NCBI RefSeq assembly: GCF_003865035.1
Contig: NZ_BHVZ01000001.1
Span: forward strand, 310,001 to 374,000
Direction of reading: 5' to 3'
DNA: 64,000 nucleotides
Source of the DNA: Anaerotignum faecicola
GTDB lineage: Bacteria; Bacillota; Clostridia; Lachnospirales; Anaerotignaceae
Below the pieces are notes generated by a model. It was not told where the DNA came from, did no database searches, and saw only the letters and a list, made by a program, of their open reading frames with translations. Below are positions 1-8,483 of the stretch, piece after piece. Every line of letters starts with the position of its first letter. The stretch's first letter is position 1. The translations under genes were made by a program, and so were the position numbers.

Positions 1-738
1 AGGGTTGAATGCGCCTTGTACGATTGCTGCGAAAGCTGCGGGAATATGTGCACCATTTACGATACAGATTACGATACAACCTACAATGTACAGACCAGCC
101 ATTATGGGAATCAGCTTCTCACATACCTTGGAGATAGACTTAACGCCGCCCAGAATAACCAGACCTGTGATAACCATCAGAACGATACCTGTTGCGATTT
201 TAGGAATGCCGAATGTACCGTTCATGGATTCTGCGATGGAGTTTGCCTGCGTCATGTTACCGATACCGAAGCAAGCGATACCTGTAAAGATTGCGAACAG
301 GACACCCAGCCATTTATGACCCAGACCTCTTTCCAGAGCGTACATGGGACCACCGATGAAAGAGCCATCGGCTGCTTTTACACGGTATTTAACTGCCAGA
401 GTTGCTTCACCGAATTTTGTTGCCATACCCAACAGACCTGTGAACCACATCCAGAATACAGCACCGGGGCCACCAATACCGATTGCAGTTGCAACACCTA
501 CGATATTACCGGTACCGATAGTAGCTGCAAGAGCTGTTGCCAGAGCTGCGAAGCCGCCGATATCACCGGATGCCTCTGCATCGGGTGTTACGGAAAGTTT
601 GATACCTGTAAAGGTCTTTCTCTGAATGACTTTTGTTCTGATTGTTAACAGCACATGTGTACCAATCAGCAGACACAGCATAATAGGTCCCCACAAGAAA
701 TCCTTGATGGACAGCACCACATTGTTAAAAGCTTCCAT
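1..738 (-). CDS. Sodium:alanine symporter (AGCS family), partial copy 1
   Basis: First 246 codons of an alanine/glycine:cation symporter whose 3' end lies outside the window. It starts at ATG 736-738 behind a GGGAGGGAATT ribosome site. The protein matches the downstream copy at 1465-2859 residue for residue except for about a dozen changes in the visible part. It contains the family's glycine-rich transmembrane segment GTGNIVGVATAIG. AGCS proteins are membrane carriers that import alanine or glycine with sodium, which fits an amino-acid fermenter. It is read on the minus strand and followed at the window edge by unseen sequence, so I cannot tell whether it is complete. Confidence 0.93.
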   Translation of the reverse strand, partial: MEAFNNVVLSIKDFLWGPIMLCLLIGTHVLLTIRTKVIQRKTFTGIKLSVTPDAEASGDIGGFAALATALAATIGTGNIVGVATAIGIGGPGAVFWMWFTGLLGMATKFGEATLAVKYRVKAADGSFIGGPMYALERGLGHKWLGVLFAIFTGIACFGIGNMTQANSIAESMNGTFGIPKIATGIVLMVITGLVILGGVKSISKVCEKLIPIMAGLYIVGCIVICIVNGAHIPAAFAAIVQGAFNP

Positions 739-1353
739 ATAATTCCCTCCCTAAATAATGAATTATAATATTAGAATAATCACGCGGCCTGAATTTTTAT
801 TCAGTTTCTTCATAAAAGCTTTTTCAAAGTTTTTTCCTATCCCCACGAATACAAAAAACAGAAAAATCCTTGCTCAAACGGCTCTGAAAAAACTGTATTC
901 AAACTTCAAAACCTGATATTATTTTACCGCATCCCACGCAAAAAACAAGCACTTTTTTCCAGTGAAGCGTGGGGCACATTTTGTCTTTGTGTGCATTTTG
1001 CATATCAAAACCACAAAATAGCACGATTTTATATAACAATTTTACAACACCCAAAAACACGCAGCAGACAAATGTCCTTCCCATAAAACAATGCAGTTTG
1101 ACGCAAACAGTCCCTTCGGATATTGATTCCACCTGTTAAATTGCACAAAAAAACTGCATCTTCCATCGACTTTTGACATTTTTTCTTTTTTTCTAAATTT
1201 GTAATTTTTTTCCAATTACCAATTTGTGCAAAATAAACAACAAATCCCCTTCCATATTTCCATCAGAAATGGTATTTTCTTCCAGTTTGCGCGTTATAAT
1301 ATTCATGTGAATAAACTATTTTTTACCGCATACATCTGTCCGCAAGCAAAAGA
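739..1353. other. AT-rich intergenic region upstream of AGCS copy 1
   Basis: About 600 bases with no credible gene. On the minus strand it carries the likely promoter and leader of the partial symporter: a TATAAT at 762-767 and, at about 789-804, the inverted repeat CTGAAT-TTTT-ATTCAG. Further upstream, the stretch around 826-848 (minus strand CGTGGGGATAGG, then an A run) resembles the stretch at 2970-2992 upstream of the second symporter copy. The duplication may therefore have included control sequence. I see no known riboswitch. Confidence 0.5.
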
Positions 1354-1383
1354 ACACCCCCTGCGCTTTCGCACAGAGGGTGT
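1354..1383 (-). terminator. Rho-independent terminator after AGCS copy 2
   Basis: A GC-rich hairpin (ACACCC...GGGTGT outer stem with an inner CGC/GCG pairing around AAAG) sits about 80 bases after the symporter stop. On the minus strand it is followed by TCTTTT. It separates the two tandem symporter genes into independent transcription units. Confidence 0.75.
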
Positions 1384-1464
1384 GAATTTTATACGTGGGT
1401 CATGCTCAATATGAAATTGGATTCTTTTCTGAATTTCCTGATGGATTTTTTTCTAAAAGGAAGA

Positions 1465-2859
1465 TTATTTGTCCAGCTGAGGAGCAACGTCATCCATCCA
1501 TTTCATCAGACCGCCCATTTCTGCATTCTTATCCCATACATATTTCTTTGTTTCGGAAGCGATAACACCGCTCAGACCAATCAAAGCTACGCAGTTAGGG
1601 AATGCCATACAAGCGTTCAGTACGTCAGCAATGTTCCAAACTACATCCAGTGCAGCGACACAGCCTACCAGTACAACAAATGTCCAAACAACACGGAAAG
1701 GCATGATGGACTTAACGCCGCACAGGTATACCCAACATCTTTCACCATAGTAGGACCAGCCCAGAATTGTGGACCATGCGAATGTCAGCAGACCGAATGT
1801 CAGAACTGCGGGGCCAACAACGGGGATCGCGTTGAACGCACCTGCTGTCATGTTCGCACCTACCAGACCCTCCATACCTACGGGGTCTTTAATGATAGAG
1901 GATACCAGAACCAGACCTGTCAGCAAGCAAACTACGATTGTATCCCAGAATACACCGGACATGGAAATCAGAGCCTGTCTTGCAGGGTTTCTTGTTGCCG
2001 CACATGCGTCAACGATAGGAGCAGAGCCAAGACCGGATTCGTTTGTGAACAGACCACGGGATACGCCGGCACGGATACAAGCTACTACTGTTGCACCAAC
2101 AAAGCCGCCGCCTGCTGCTGCAGGGTTGAATGCGCCTTTTACGATTGCTGCGAAAGCTGCGGGAATATGCGCACCATTTATGATACAGATTACGATACAA
2201 CCTACGATGTACAGACCAGCCATCAGAGGAATCAGCTTTTCACATACCTTGGAGATGGACTTAACGCCGCCCAGAATAACCAGACCTGTGATAATCATCA
2301 GAACAATACCTGTTGCAATCTTAGGTACGCCGAATGTACCACTCATGGATTCCGCGATGGAGTTTGCCTGTGTCATGTTACCGATACCGAAGCAAGCGAT
2401 ACCTGTAAAGATTGCGAACAGGACACCCAGCCATTTATGACCCAGACCTCTTTCCAGAGCGTACATGGGGCCGCCGATGAAAGAGCCGTCTTTTGCTTTC
2501 ACACGGTATTTAACTGCCAGTGTTGCTTCACCATATTTGGTTGCCATACCCAGCAGACCTGTGAACCACATCCAGAATACAGCACCGGGGCCACCAATGC
2601 CGATTGCAGTTGCAACACCTACGATATTACCGGTACCGATAGTAGCCGCAAGAGCTGTTGCCAGAGCTGCAAAGCCGCCGATATCACCGGATGCTTCCTT
2701 ATCCGGTGTTACAGACAGTTTTACGCCTGTGAAGGTTTTTCTCTGAATCCCTTTTGTTCTGATTGTTAACAGCACATGTGTACCAATCAGCAGGCACAGC
2801 ATAATAGGTCCCCACAAGAAATCCTTGATGGACAGCACTACGTTGTTAAAAGTTTCCAT
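1465..2859 (-). CDS. Sodium:alanine symporter (AGCS family), copy 2
   Basis: Complete 464-residue AGCS transporter, normal length for the family. It has the conserved GTGNIVGVATAIG helix near residue 75 and many hydrophobic segments spread along its length. It probably imports alanine and/or glycine with Na+. The start ATG at 2857-2859 lies behind GGGAGGGAATTG. A long open frame on the opposite strand is only its antisense shadow. It is the second member of a tandem duplication with the partial gene at 1-738, with its own terminator and its own AT-rich upstream region. Substrate cannot be told from sequence. Confidence 0.95.
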   Translation of the reverse strand: METFNNVVLSIKDFLWGPIMLCLLIGTHVLLTIRTKGIQRKTFTGVKLSVTPDKEASGDIGGFAALATALAATIGTGNIVGVATAIGIGGPGAVFWMWFTGLLGMATKYGEATLAVKYRVKAKDGSFIGGPMYALERGLGHKWLGVLFAIFTGIACFGIGNMTQANSIAESMSGTFGVPKIATGIVLMIITGLVILGGVKSISKVCEKLIPLMAGLYIVGCIVICIINGAHIPAAFAAIVKGAFNPAAAGGGFVGATVVACIRAGVSRGLFTNESGLGSAPIVDACAATRNPARQALISMSGVFWDTIVVCLLTGLVLVSSIIKDPVGMEGLVGANMTAGAFNAIPVVGPAVLTFGLLTFAWSTILGWSYYGERCWVYLCGVKSIMPFRVVWTFVVLVGCVAALDVVWNIADVLNACMAFPNCVALIGLSGVIASETKKYVWDKNAEMGGLMKWMDDVAPQLDK

Positions 2860-3355
2860 TTACAATTCCCTCCCAAAAAATGTAATTGATTATAAGTGCA
2901 ATAAAATTGCTATCGAAATCTTAACAGTTTCTTTATTCTCTCTTAACGTATTCTTTATATCATGGCTAAAAAATTTTTCCGTCCCCATGAAAACGGATAC
3001 TACGTTGCAATCGAATCTATGAAACCTGCATTTCGATTTCTGCTTTTTCAGTTTACGCGATTTTTCCTGTAAATTCAAGCATTTTTTTATATCGCAAAAA
3101 TCAGAAAAAACTTCATTTTATTGATTTTACACAGAACCTTTGACAAATTATCCCCAAAAAATCATGGAAAACGCACTGCACTATTGCTCAGTGATAAATG
3201 TACTTTTTAACTACATCTTAACAACATCTTTACGCCTTTTTACGATATCCATCAGTAAATCTGCATAAAAAATCGTCATTTTTTTATATTTTTGCAGTAT
3301 TTTCAACATTTTTAATTAGTTTACATAATGCAATAATCACATTTTGTCATTTTGT
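2860..3355. other. AT-rich intergenic region upstream of AGCS copy 2
   Basis: About 500 bases without a gene. Only short chance frames are present, none with a ribosome site. It must contain the promoter of the symporter. The piece around 2970-2992 resembles the upstream region of the first copy. The right end runs into the terminator of the NifX-like gene. I found no consensus -35/-10 pair that I would defend. Confidence 0.5.
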
Positions 3356-3386
3356 ACAAAAAAAGAGACACTAAAATAGTGTCTCT
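3356..3386 (-). terminator. Terminator of the DUF134-Mrp-NifX operon
   Basis: A perfect 10-bp inverted repeat (AGAGACACTA / TAGTGTCTCT) with a 3-base loop at 3364-3386. On the minus strand it is followed at once by a run of seven T. It lies about 35 bases after the stop of the NifX-like gene. Confidence 0.9.
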
Positions 3387-3421
3387 CCGCCTGCAAAAAT
3401 CCTATTTTCGGCTTAAAATAT

Positions 3422-3823
3422 TCAGTGGCAGTGACCGCCGCAGTGATGGTCATGCTCGCTACAGTTTTCATGGTCGTGGTCATGGTGATGGGTACATTCT
3501 ACTGCTGCATTGTATTCCAATGTACCGTCCACATACGCCTGCGCCTTCTCATCCGCATTGCCGCTCACACCGCCGCGCAGTTCGATGCCCTTCTGCGCCA
3601 GTGCAGCCTTTGCACCGCCGCCGATACCGCCGCAGATAAGCACAGTTACACCATTCAGCAGCAGAAAATCCGCCAGCATGCTGTGTCCGCTTCCCATTGT
3701 GGGAACAATCTCGCTGTCCACAATCTTTTTATCCTCTACGGTGTAGAATTTAAATTCCTTTGTATGCCCAAAATGCTGGAATACTTCGCCATTTTCGTAG
3801 GTCACTGCAATTTTCGTTTTCAT
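3422..3823 (-). CDS. NifX/NifB-like FeMo-cofactor-binding domain protein with His-rich tail
   Basis: 133 residues. The first 100 match the dinitrogenase iron-molybdenum cofactor domain (Fe-S or FeMo cluster carrier fold): start MKTKIAVTYENG, the VFQHFGHT motif and the ICGGIGGGAKAAL glycine loop. The last 25 residues are mostly His, Asp, Glu and Cys (CTHHHDHDHEN... HDHHCGGHCH), a probable metal-binding tail. It is the last gene of an operon with an Mrp-type Fe-S ATPase and DUF134. No nitrogenase genes are visible, so a role in metal or Fe-S cluster handling (as in related 'orange protein' families) is inferred, not shown. Confidence 0.85.
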   Translation of the reverse strand: MKTKIAVTYENGEVFQHFGHTKEFKFYTVEDKKIVDSEIVPTMGSGHSMLADFLLLNGVTVLICGGIGGGAKAALAQKGIELRGGVSGNADEKAQAYVDGTLEYNAAVECTHHHDHDHENCSEHDHHCGGHCH

Positions 3824-3844
3824 TTTATTCTCTCCCTGTTTTTA

Positions 3845-4672
3845 TTATCTCATTTTTTCCAGAAAATCTACCATAGGGTCCAGCCATTCGCCTTCGTATT
3901 CCTCTGCTGCACCTCTGTCGCATTTTGCTGCAATCGCAGGGTCAATGGGCAGCTTGCAGACAACGGGAATATTGTGCTTTGCCGCAATCGCTTCAATCTG
4001 GCTTTCCCCGAAAATATGATGGATACCGCCGCAATCGGGACATTTAAAGTAGGACATATTTTCCACGATACCCAGAATGGGCACATTCATCATTTCCGCC
4101 ATTTTTACAGCCTTATCCACAATCATGCCAACCAGCTCCTGCGGAGAAGTTACAATAATAATGCCGTCAATCGCGATAGACTGGAAAACAGTCAGCGGAA
4201 CATCCCCTGTGCCGGGTGGCATATCGATGAACATATAGTCCACATCCCCCCAGACAACATCCTTCCAGAACTGCTTTACGGTTTCCGCAATAACCGGCCC
4301 TCTCCAGACTACGGGATCTGTATCATTATCCAGCAGAAGATTAACAGACATCATCTCAATGCCCTTTTTGGATTCGCAGGGCAAAATCCCCATCTGTGTG
4401 CCATACGCCTTTTCTGTCACACCAAATGCCTTGGGGATGGAAGGGCCTGTGATATCCGCATCCAGAATAGCTGTTTTTTTGCCCCTTCTGTTTGTCAGAA
4501 CCGCCATAGTAGAGGTTACCATAGATTTCCCAACGCCGCCTTTCCCGCTGACAACAGCAATCACCTTTTTGATTTTGCTGTGTTCATTGGGGGGTACCAA
4601 AAAATCCGCCGGTTTTCTGCTGCTGCAGTTGGAAGAACAGCTGCCGCAGTTGTGAGAACAATTTTCACTCAT
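3845..4672 (-). CDS. mrp: Mrp/NBP35-family Fe-S cluster carrier ATPase
   Basis: About 275-residue P-loop ATPase of the Mrp/ApbC/NBP35 group. These are cytoplasmic proteins that bind and transfer 4Fe-4S clusters. It shows a cysteine-rich N-terminus (CSHNCGSCSSNCSS), the deviant Walker A SGKGGVGKS near residue 40, the DMPPGTGD motif, and a C-terminal CPDCGG pair for a bridging cluster. I prefer the ATG at 4670-4672 because AGGAG lies nine bases before it; an ATG nine bases earlier directly abuts the ribosome site. The gene overlaps the end of the DUF134 gene and is followed by the NifX-like partner. Confidence 0.92.
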   Translation of the reverse strand: MSENCSHNCGSCSSNCSSRKPADFLVPPNEHSKIKKVIAVVSGKGGVGKSMVTSTMAVLTNRRGKKTAILDADITGPSIPKAFGVTEKAYGTQMGILPCESKKGIEMMSVNLLLDNDTDPVVWRGPVIAETVKQFWKDVVWGDVDYMFIDMPPGTGDVPLTVFQSIAIDGIIIVTSPQELVGMIVDKAVKMAEMMNVPILGIVENMSYFKCPDCGGIHHIFGESQIEAIAAKHNIPVVCKLPIDPAIAAKCDRGAAEEYEGEWLDPMVDFLEKMR

Positions 4673-5057
4673 CAAATTCATCTCCTAAATTTCTCTTATT
4701 CTTTTCATCCTTCATTTCCTTCCGGCAAAGCTGTCCGCATTTTCGTCCGCAGCCAGCATTTTCCCGTTCGCAAATGTCAATATCTCCGCCTTCGATAAAA
4801 AGCATCTTCCCATTTACCAACGCATCCGCCAGCTTCCGCCGTGCATCGTTATAAATGCCCTGCACCGTGGTTCTGGCAATGCCCATCTGCGCGGCACATT
4901 CCTCCTGCGTATAGCCTGCCAAATCAATCAGACGGATCGTCTCGTATTCATCCACCGCCATGATGATGCGTTCCTCGCAAAGCTGGCTGCCCATAGGCGC
5001 AAAGCTGTTTGTTCGGGGCATCCCACAGACGCGTCTGCACTTTCTTGGTCTTGCCAT
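4665..5057 (-). CDS. DUF134 (UPF0251) family predicted DNA-binding protein
   Basis: 130 residues with the hallmark N-terminus MARPRKCRRVCGMP and a sigma-70 region-4-like helix-turn-helix (around AGYTQEECAAQMGIARTTVQGIYNDARRKLADAL). The tail is Cys-rich (CERENAGCGRKCGQLC), possibly a metal site. Many DUF134 proteins lie next to Mrp and NifX-like genes, as here. It leads the operon behind a clear promoter that carries a 12-bp palindrome. Autoregulation in response to a metal or Fe-S signal is a reasonable inference but is not shown by the sequence. Confidence 0.88.
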   Translation of the reverse strand: MARPRKCRRVCGMPRTNSFAPMGSQLCEERIIMAVDEYETIRLIDLAGYTQEECAAQMGIARTTVQGIYNDARRKLADALVNGKMLFIEGGDIDICERENAGCGRKCGQLCRKEMKDEKNKRNLGDEFDE

Positions 5058-5096
5058 AGAAACGCCTCCTTATTTTTGACATATACCGCTTTCTCC

Positions 5097-5124
5097 AGTA
5101 TACACTTATTCTGACATATGTCAA
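5097..5124 (-). promoter_or_regulatory. Promoter with TGACATATGTCA palindrome for the DUF134 operon
   Basis: On the minus strand TTGACA (5119-5124) and TATACT (5097-5102) are spaced 16 bases apart, close to sigma-A consensus. The -35 box overlaps a perfect 12-bp palindrome TGACATATGTCA (5112-5123). A half copy TGACATAT occurs again at 5077-5084, downstream of the likely transcription start. This arrangement suggests a dimeric repressor site and a second half-site. Confidence 0.75.
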
Positions 5125-5134
5125 TATTATAATT

Positions 5135-5166
5135 AAAAAAGTCGTATGTATCTTTTTACATACGAC
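5135..5166 (-). terminator. Terminator of the amino-acid permease gene
   Basis: Perfect 10-bp stem (GTCGTATGTA / TACATACGAC, 5141-5166) with a 6-base loop. On the minus strand it is followed by TTTTTT at 5135-5140. It sits right after the permease stop and just upstream of the DUF134 promoter. Confidence 0.88.
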
Positions 5167-5189
5167 CTTCTCTCTTTTTCTGATCCGCT

Positions 5190-6551
5190 TTATTCTTCCT
5201 CGTGTCCGTAATTTTTCAGCAAAAGCCCGATTCCCATAAGCACCGCAAACAAAATCAGATAGTAAAGCACTGCCTTTCTGAGAGATACAATCGCCGCCAG
5301 AACCATAAAGGCACTCGCAATTACCCCCAAAGCAGGCACCACTACGCGATAAAAGAAGCCAAGCTCCTGTTCTTTTTTCATCTGCATCACGAAAATGGGA
5401 ATATACATCGCATAAATCGTTACAATGGGCAATTCAGAGCTATCGAAGCAGAAGGGACCGAACCAGGGCTTTGGTGCCAGATTTGCACCATAAAAATACG
5501 TCAGCCAGAGCATCGCCATCATCAAACCAATCAGTGCAGAGTTTGTCGGCATTTTCGTCACTGTATCCACTACCTTGAACACCTGCGGACGAGGCCCTTC
5601 ATCCCTGACACCCATGGCATAAAACGCTCTGGTACACGCCATCATCAGCCCGTTCAACGTGCCCAGACAGGAAATGACAACAAAAATGAACAGCAGTGTA
5701 CCGCCAAGCTGCATGAACACGGTTTCAAACGCAATCCGCGCACCCGTTTCGCCGCCTGCCATCATGACCTCATTTTTGACTGCGCCAGCCAGCCCGATAT
5801 AATACAGAATATAAACCAGAACCACAAAGGCAGATCCGAAAATCAGCGCCAAGGGCAGGTTTTTCTTCGCATCCTTCAATTCCGCGTTGATGGAGGTTGC
5901 ACAAATCCAGCCCTCATACGCAAAGCAGGTGCCTACCACTGCCGTAAAAAGAGGATTTTTACTCGTAAAGGTATGCACTGCCGTTGTTGTAAAATTCTCT
6001 ACCAGAATCCCGTTTTTCAATCCGAAAATCGACCCGAAAATCGCCATCAGAAATAAAGGAATCAGCTTTGCCGCCGTTGTGGTCACCTGCAGTCTGCCTG
6101 CCAGCTTCGGCGCAAGCGCATTGATGACATAGCTGCCCACCAGAAACAGCCCTGATAACGTCATAACCTGCGGCCCGACGATTTCCCAGCCCATCAGAAC
6201 GCCGAAATATCTTGCCGCTACCCACGCCACAACGGATGTCATGGCAGGGAAATAAATCACCGCCGCAAACCATGCAAAAAAATAGGCATATCTTCCCCCT
6301 ACCAGAACCTCTGCATAATCCACAACGCCGCTGACCTTTTCATGCTTTGTTGCCATCAGCGCAAAATTATACGCGCACAGAATCATCACCAAACCGCCCA
6401 AAAGCCACGCCAAAATTCCTAAGGAAAGGTTGCCGCCAGTTGCCGTCAGCACCTTTTCCGCTTTAAAAAATACACCACTGCCGATAACAATCCCAACTAC
6501 CATGGCAATCGCCGTCAGCAAGCCGTATCTTTTTTCCAAACCGTTATCCAT
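5190..6551 (-). CDS. APC-superfamily amino-acid permease
   Basis: 453-residue membrane protein of the amino acid-polyamine-organocation superfamily. It has the N-terminal signature GIVIGSGVFFKAEKVL in the first helix, about 12 hydrophobic segments, and the helix-6 region FAYEGWICATSINAELKDAKKNLP typical of APC carriers. It likely exchanges or imports amino acids at the cytoplasmic membrane; the substrate is not readable from sequence. AGGAGAGG precedes the start ATG. It stands alone between two terminators. Confidence 0.9.
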   Translation of the reverse strand: MDNGLEKRYGLLTAIAMVVGIVIGSGVFFKAEKVLTATGGNLSLGILAWLLGGLVMILCAYNFALMATKHEKVSGVVDYAEVLVGGRYAYFFAWFAAVIYFPAMTSVVAWVAARYFGVLMGWEIVGPQVMTLSGLFLVGSYVINALAPKLAGRLQVTTTAAKLIPLFLMAIFGSIFGLKNGILVENFTTTAVHTFTSKNPLFTAVVGTCFAYEGWICATSINAELKDAKKNLPLALIFGSAFVVLVYILYYIGLAGAVKNEVMMAGGETGARIAFETVFMQLGGTLLFIFVVISCLGTLNGLMMACTRAFYAMGVRDEGPRPQVFKVVDTVTKMPTNSALIGLMMAMLWLTYFYGANLAPKPWFGPFCFDSSELPIVTIYAMYIPIFVMQMKKEQELGFFYRVVVPALGVIASAFMVLAAIVSLRKAVLYYLILFAVLMGIGLLLKNYGHEEE

Positions 6552-6696
6552 ATTGCTTTTTCCTCTCCTGTTTCTTTCACACCTACACGCATATCCGCAC
6601 CAACGCAGTTATGCTTTGCATTATAAAAGTACCATTTTTTCCCAGAAAAAGCAACCGATTCTTAGGAAACTCATCCTTCTTTTTTTACAGGAACAC

Positions 6697-6729
6697 AAAA
6701 AAACCCCTTTCTTCGTCAGGAAAAGGGTT
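6697..6729 (-). terminator. Terminator of the alpha-hydroxy-acid oxidase gene
   Basis: Hairpin with AACCC...GGGTT and TTTC/GAAA pairings around 6702-6729. On the minus strand it is followed by a run of seven T (6697-6703). It lies shortly after the oxidase stop codon. Confidence 0.75.
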
Positions 6730-6731
6730 TT

Positions 6732-6752
6732 TAGATGTGTCCCAATAGGAAG
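6732..6752 (+). repeat. Solo arm resembling the outer arm of the 8.3-kb inverted-repeat element
   Basis: The 21 bases here match the arm at 8299-8319 at 17 positions. All four differences are A/G exchanges. Only this arm is present: the sequence then runs directly into the 3' end of the oxidase gene. It may be a remnant of the same element family. Confidence 0.4.
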
Positions 6753-6760
6753 CCTTGAAT

Positions 6761-7783
6761 TTATACCAGCCTGATTTTATCTCTCGTGATTTCCTGCAAG
6801 CTTTTGCAGCTTGTCATCGTCATGGCATCCTTCAGCTCCGCTTTCAGCTTTTCCGTATACAACTGCACGCCTTCCGCACCGCCGCCGTAAGCCGCAATTA
6901 CATAGGGTCTGCCAATCAGCACCGCATCCGCGCCAAGGGCAAGCATTTTAAACACATCCTCCCCCGTACGCACACCACCGTCTACAAATATTTTTGTATC
7001 CGCGCCGACTGCCGCACGAATTTCAGGCAGCACCTCTGCTGTCGAAAGCCCATAATCCATCACTCTGCCGCCATGGTTGGAAACCACAATCGCATACGCA
7101 CCTGCTCTGAGTGCCTTCTGCGCCGCTTCCGCCGTCATAATGCCCTTTACGATAAACGGCAAATCGGTTGCCGCGGCAATCTCTCGCAGCTCCTCCTCCG
7201 TTTTCAGCAGCATAGGCGGATTCGCCAGACCTGCATGGGGCAGACCTGCGCTATCAATATCCATGGCAAAGGCAAACGGATGCACCGCCTCGACCTCTTT
7301 CAGCCGTTCCTTCACCACATCGACCGCCCAAGGCTTCAAGGTAGGAATCCCCCAGCCGCCATTCTCCCGAATTGCCTCCAGTGGCTCATAAAAATTTTCT
7401 GCCTTAGGCCCGCCGCCGCCAAACGCCAGAATCCCTGCCGCCTTTGCGCCGAGCATCACCGCATCGCAATACAGCCTGTCAGTCATATCCTCTGTATAGG
7501 TATACGGTATCAAGCCGATGGGCGCAACGAAAATCGGCGCAGCAAAGGTTTCCCCAAAGAGTGAAATTTCCATATTTCGCTCCTGATTGCCGCCTGTGAC
7601 ATCCATTTCCAGCTTCACATGCTCCCCAAGCCATGCCACGTTCCGCTGAAAGGTGCGAGAAGTCCCCTTCCCGGCAGGCCCCGGCATTACGCCCTTGCAG
7701 GCAATGCCGTTACATTCGGGGCAAACCCTGCATCTGGGTGCCATTCTTTTTCTTGCGTTCTCCAGAACCTCCTGATAGGTCAT
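6761..7783 (-). CDS. Alpha-hydroxy-acid oxidizing protein (FMN-dependent)
   Basis: 340-residue TIM-barrel flavoprotein of the lactate/glycolate oxidase-dehydrogenase family. Visible motifs are IFVAPIG near the N-terminus, PFIVKGIM for the barrel lysine, SNHGGRVMD with the catalytic histidine/arginine region, and FVDGGVRTGEDVFKMLALGADAVLIGRP for FMN phosphate binding. An unusual Cys-rich N-terminus (CRVCPECNGIACKG) is also found in anaerobe members and may bind metal or an Fe-S cluster. In an anaerobe it more likely acts as a dehydrogenase or lactate-utilising enzyme than as a true oxidase. AGGAGGG precedes the ATG. Confidence 0.88.
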   Translation of the reverse strand: MTYQEVLENARKRMAPRCRVCPECNGIACKGVMPGPAGKGTSRTFQRNVAWLGEHVKLEMDVTGGNQERNMEISLFGETFAAPIFVAPIGLIPYTYTEDMTDRLYCDAVMLGAKAAGILAFGGGGPKAENFYEPLEAIRENGGWGIPTLKPWAVDVVKERLKEVEAVHPFAFAMDIDSAGLPHAGLANPPMLLKTEEELREIAAATDLPFIVKGIMTAEAAQKALRAGAYAIVVSNHGGRVMDYGLSTAEVLPEIRAAVGADTKIFVDGGVRTGEDVFKMLALGADAVLIGRPYVIAAYGGGAEGVQLYTEKLKAELKDAMTMTSCKSLQEITRDKIRLV

Positions 7784-7949
7784 ATTCTTTCCCTCCTAAA
7801 AGCCTCCAAGCTTTTTCGCAATCTCTCTGTTCTCATCTGTTGCCGTCTGGGCAAATCATAACACATCTTTCCCCTCCCGCAAACAGAAATTTGCTTTTCT
7901 TTGAATAAAATGCTACACTGATAAAAACCGAACCGAAAGGAGCAACTCC

Positions 7950-8252
7950 ATGCTGATTTATATTATTCTGATGCTTGCGCTCGCCTATTTTTTTCAAAAG
8001 GAAGGGCAGAAGCTTTTAGCAGGCAAATCCAAGCTTCTGGCGGAATTCTGTCAGGATGCCTACGCAACAAAAACCGCCCTCAGCACCCTGCGGATTCTTT
8101 GTCTGTCCTCTGCTGTCAGCGGCTTCTGGATGCTGATTGCCTTCCTGCTTTCCAAAACCATCCATAAATTTCTCACGCCCTTTGCCCTGCTTTCCATCCT
8201 TTGCTACAGCATCGGATTCATCCTTGCCATGCTGCGGCTCAGAAAGCTGTAA
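7950..8252 (+). CDS. Small predicted membrane protein, unknown function
   Basis: 100-residue protein with three hydrophobic segments (about 1-15, 48-66 and 74-93) and a positively charged end (RLRKL). The start ATG follows AAAGGAG at the correct distance, so the gene is likely real. It is the only plus-strand gene in the chromosomal part and is followed by the nested inverted-repeat element. I do not recognise a family. Confidence 0.65.
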   Translation: MLIYIILMLALAYFFQKEGQKLLAGKSKLLAEFCQDAYATKTALSTLRILCLSSAVSGFWMLIAFLLSKTIHKFLTPFALLSILCYSIGFILAMLRLRKL

Positions 8253-8298
8253 ACAAAAACCGAAAGAATCTCTTCCTTAAAATAAAATAGAAATTCTT

Positions 8299-8465
8299 TA
8301 GGTGTGTCCCAGTAAGAAAACATGAAGAAAATGAAATAGCTGAAAGCCTGCGGATACAAGGAAGTTTCCCGCAGGCATCCTTTGACTTAGGCTGTCAAGG
8401 GGAACTGACGCAGTAGCCGTAGCTTTCAGCATTTCAGAATGCAAGGTTTCTTATCTGGGCGCACC
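8299..8465. repeat. 165-bp nested inverted-repeat element or structured RNA
   Basis: The outer arms 8301-8321 and 8446-8465 pair over about 17 of 20 positions. Inside, 8339-8346 (GCTGAAAG) pairs with 8423-8430. This encloses a stem 8346-8353/8369-8376, a stem 8379-8386/8394-8401, and a short ACTG-ACG-CAGT hairpin at 8404-8414. The whole folds into a long closing stem with a multibranched head. On the plus strand it is followed by ACCCTTCGGT and seven T (8463-8481), like a transcript end. It lies between convergent genes. No coding frame is supported. Confidence 0.6.
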
Positions 8466-8483
8466 CTTCGGTTCTTTTTTTAT

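Noticed and set aside
899..1132. 77-residue open frame on the minus strand
   Set aside because: No ribosome site, low-complexity AT-rich sequence, no family resemblance.
739..1353. Glycine or other riboswitch upstream of the alanine symporters
   Set aside because: Symporters of this family can have one, but I could not find the conserved core; only simple hairpins are visible.
16..2769. Long Cys-rich open frames on the plus strand over both symporter genes
   Set aside because: They are antisense shadows of the AGCS genes; no ribosome sites, biased composition, and the minus-strand frames match a known family.
3425..4798. 457-residue plus-strand open frame
   Set aside because: Antisense to the NifX-like, Mrp and DUF134 genes, which are clearly real.
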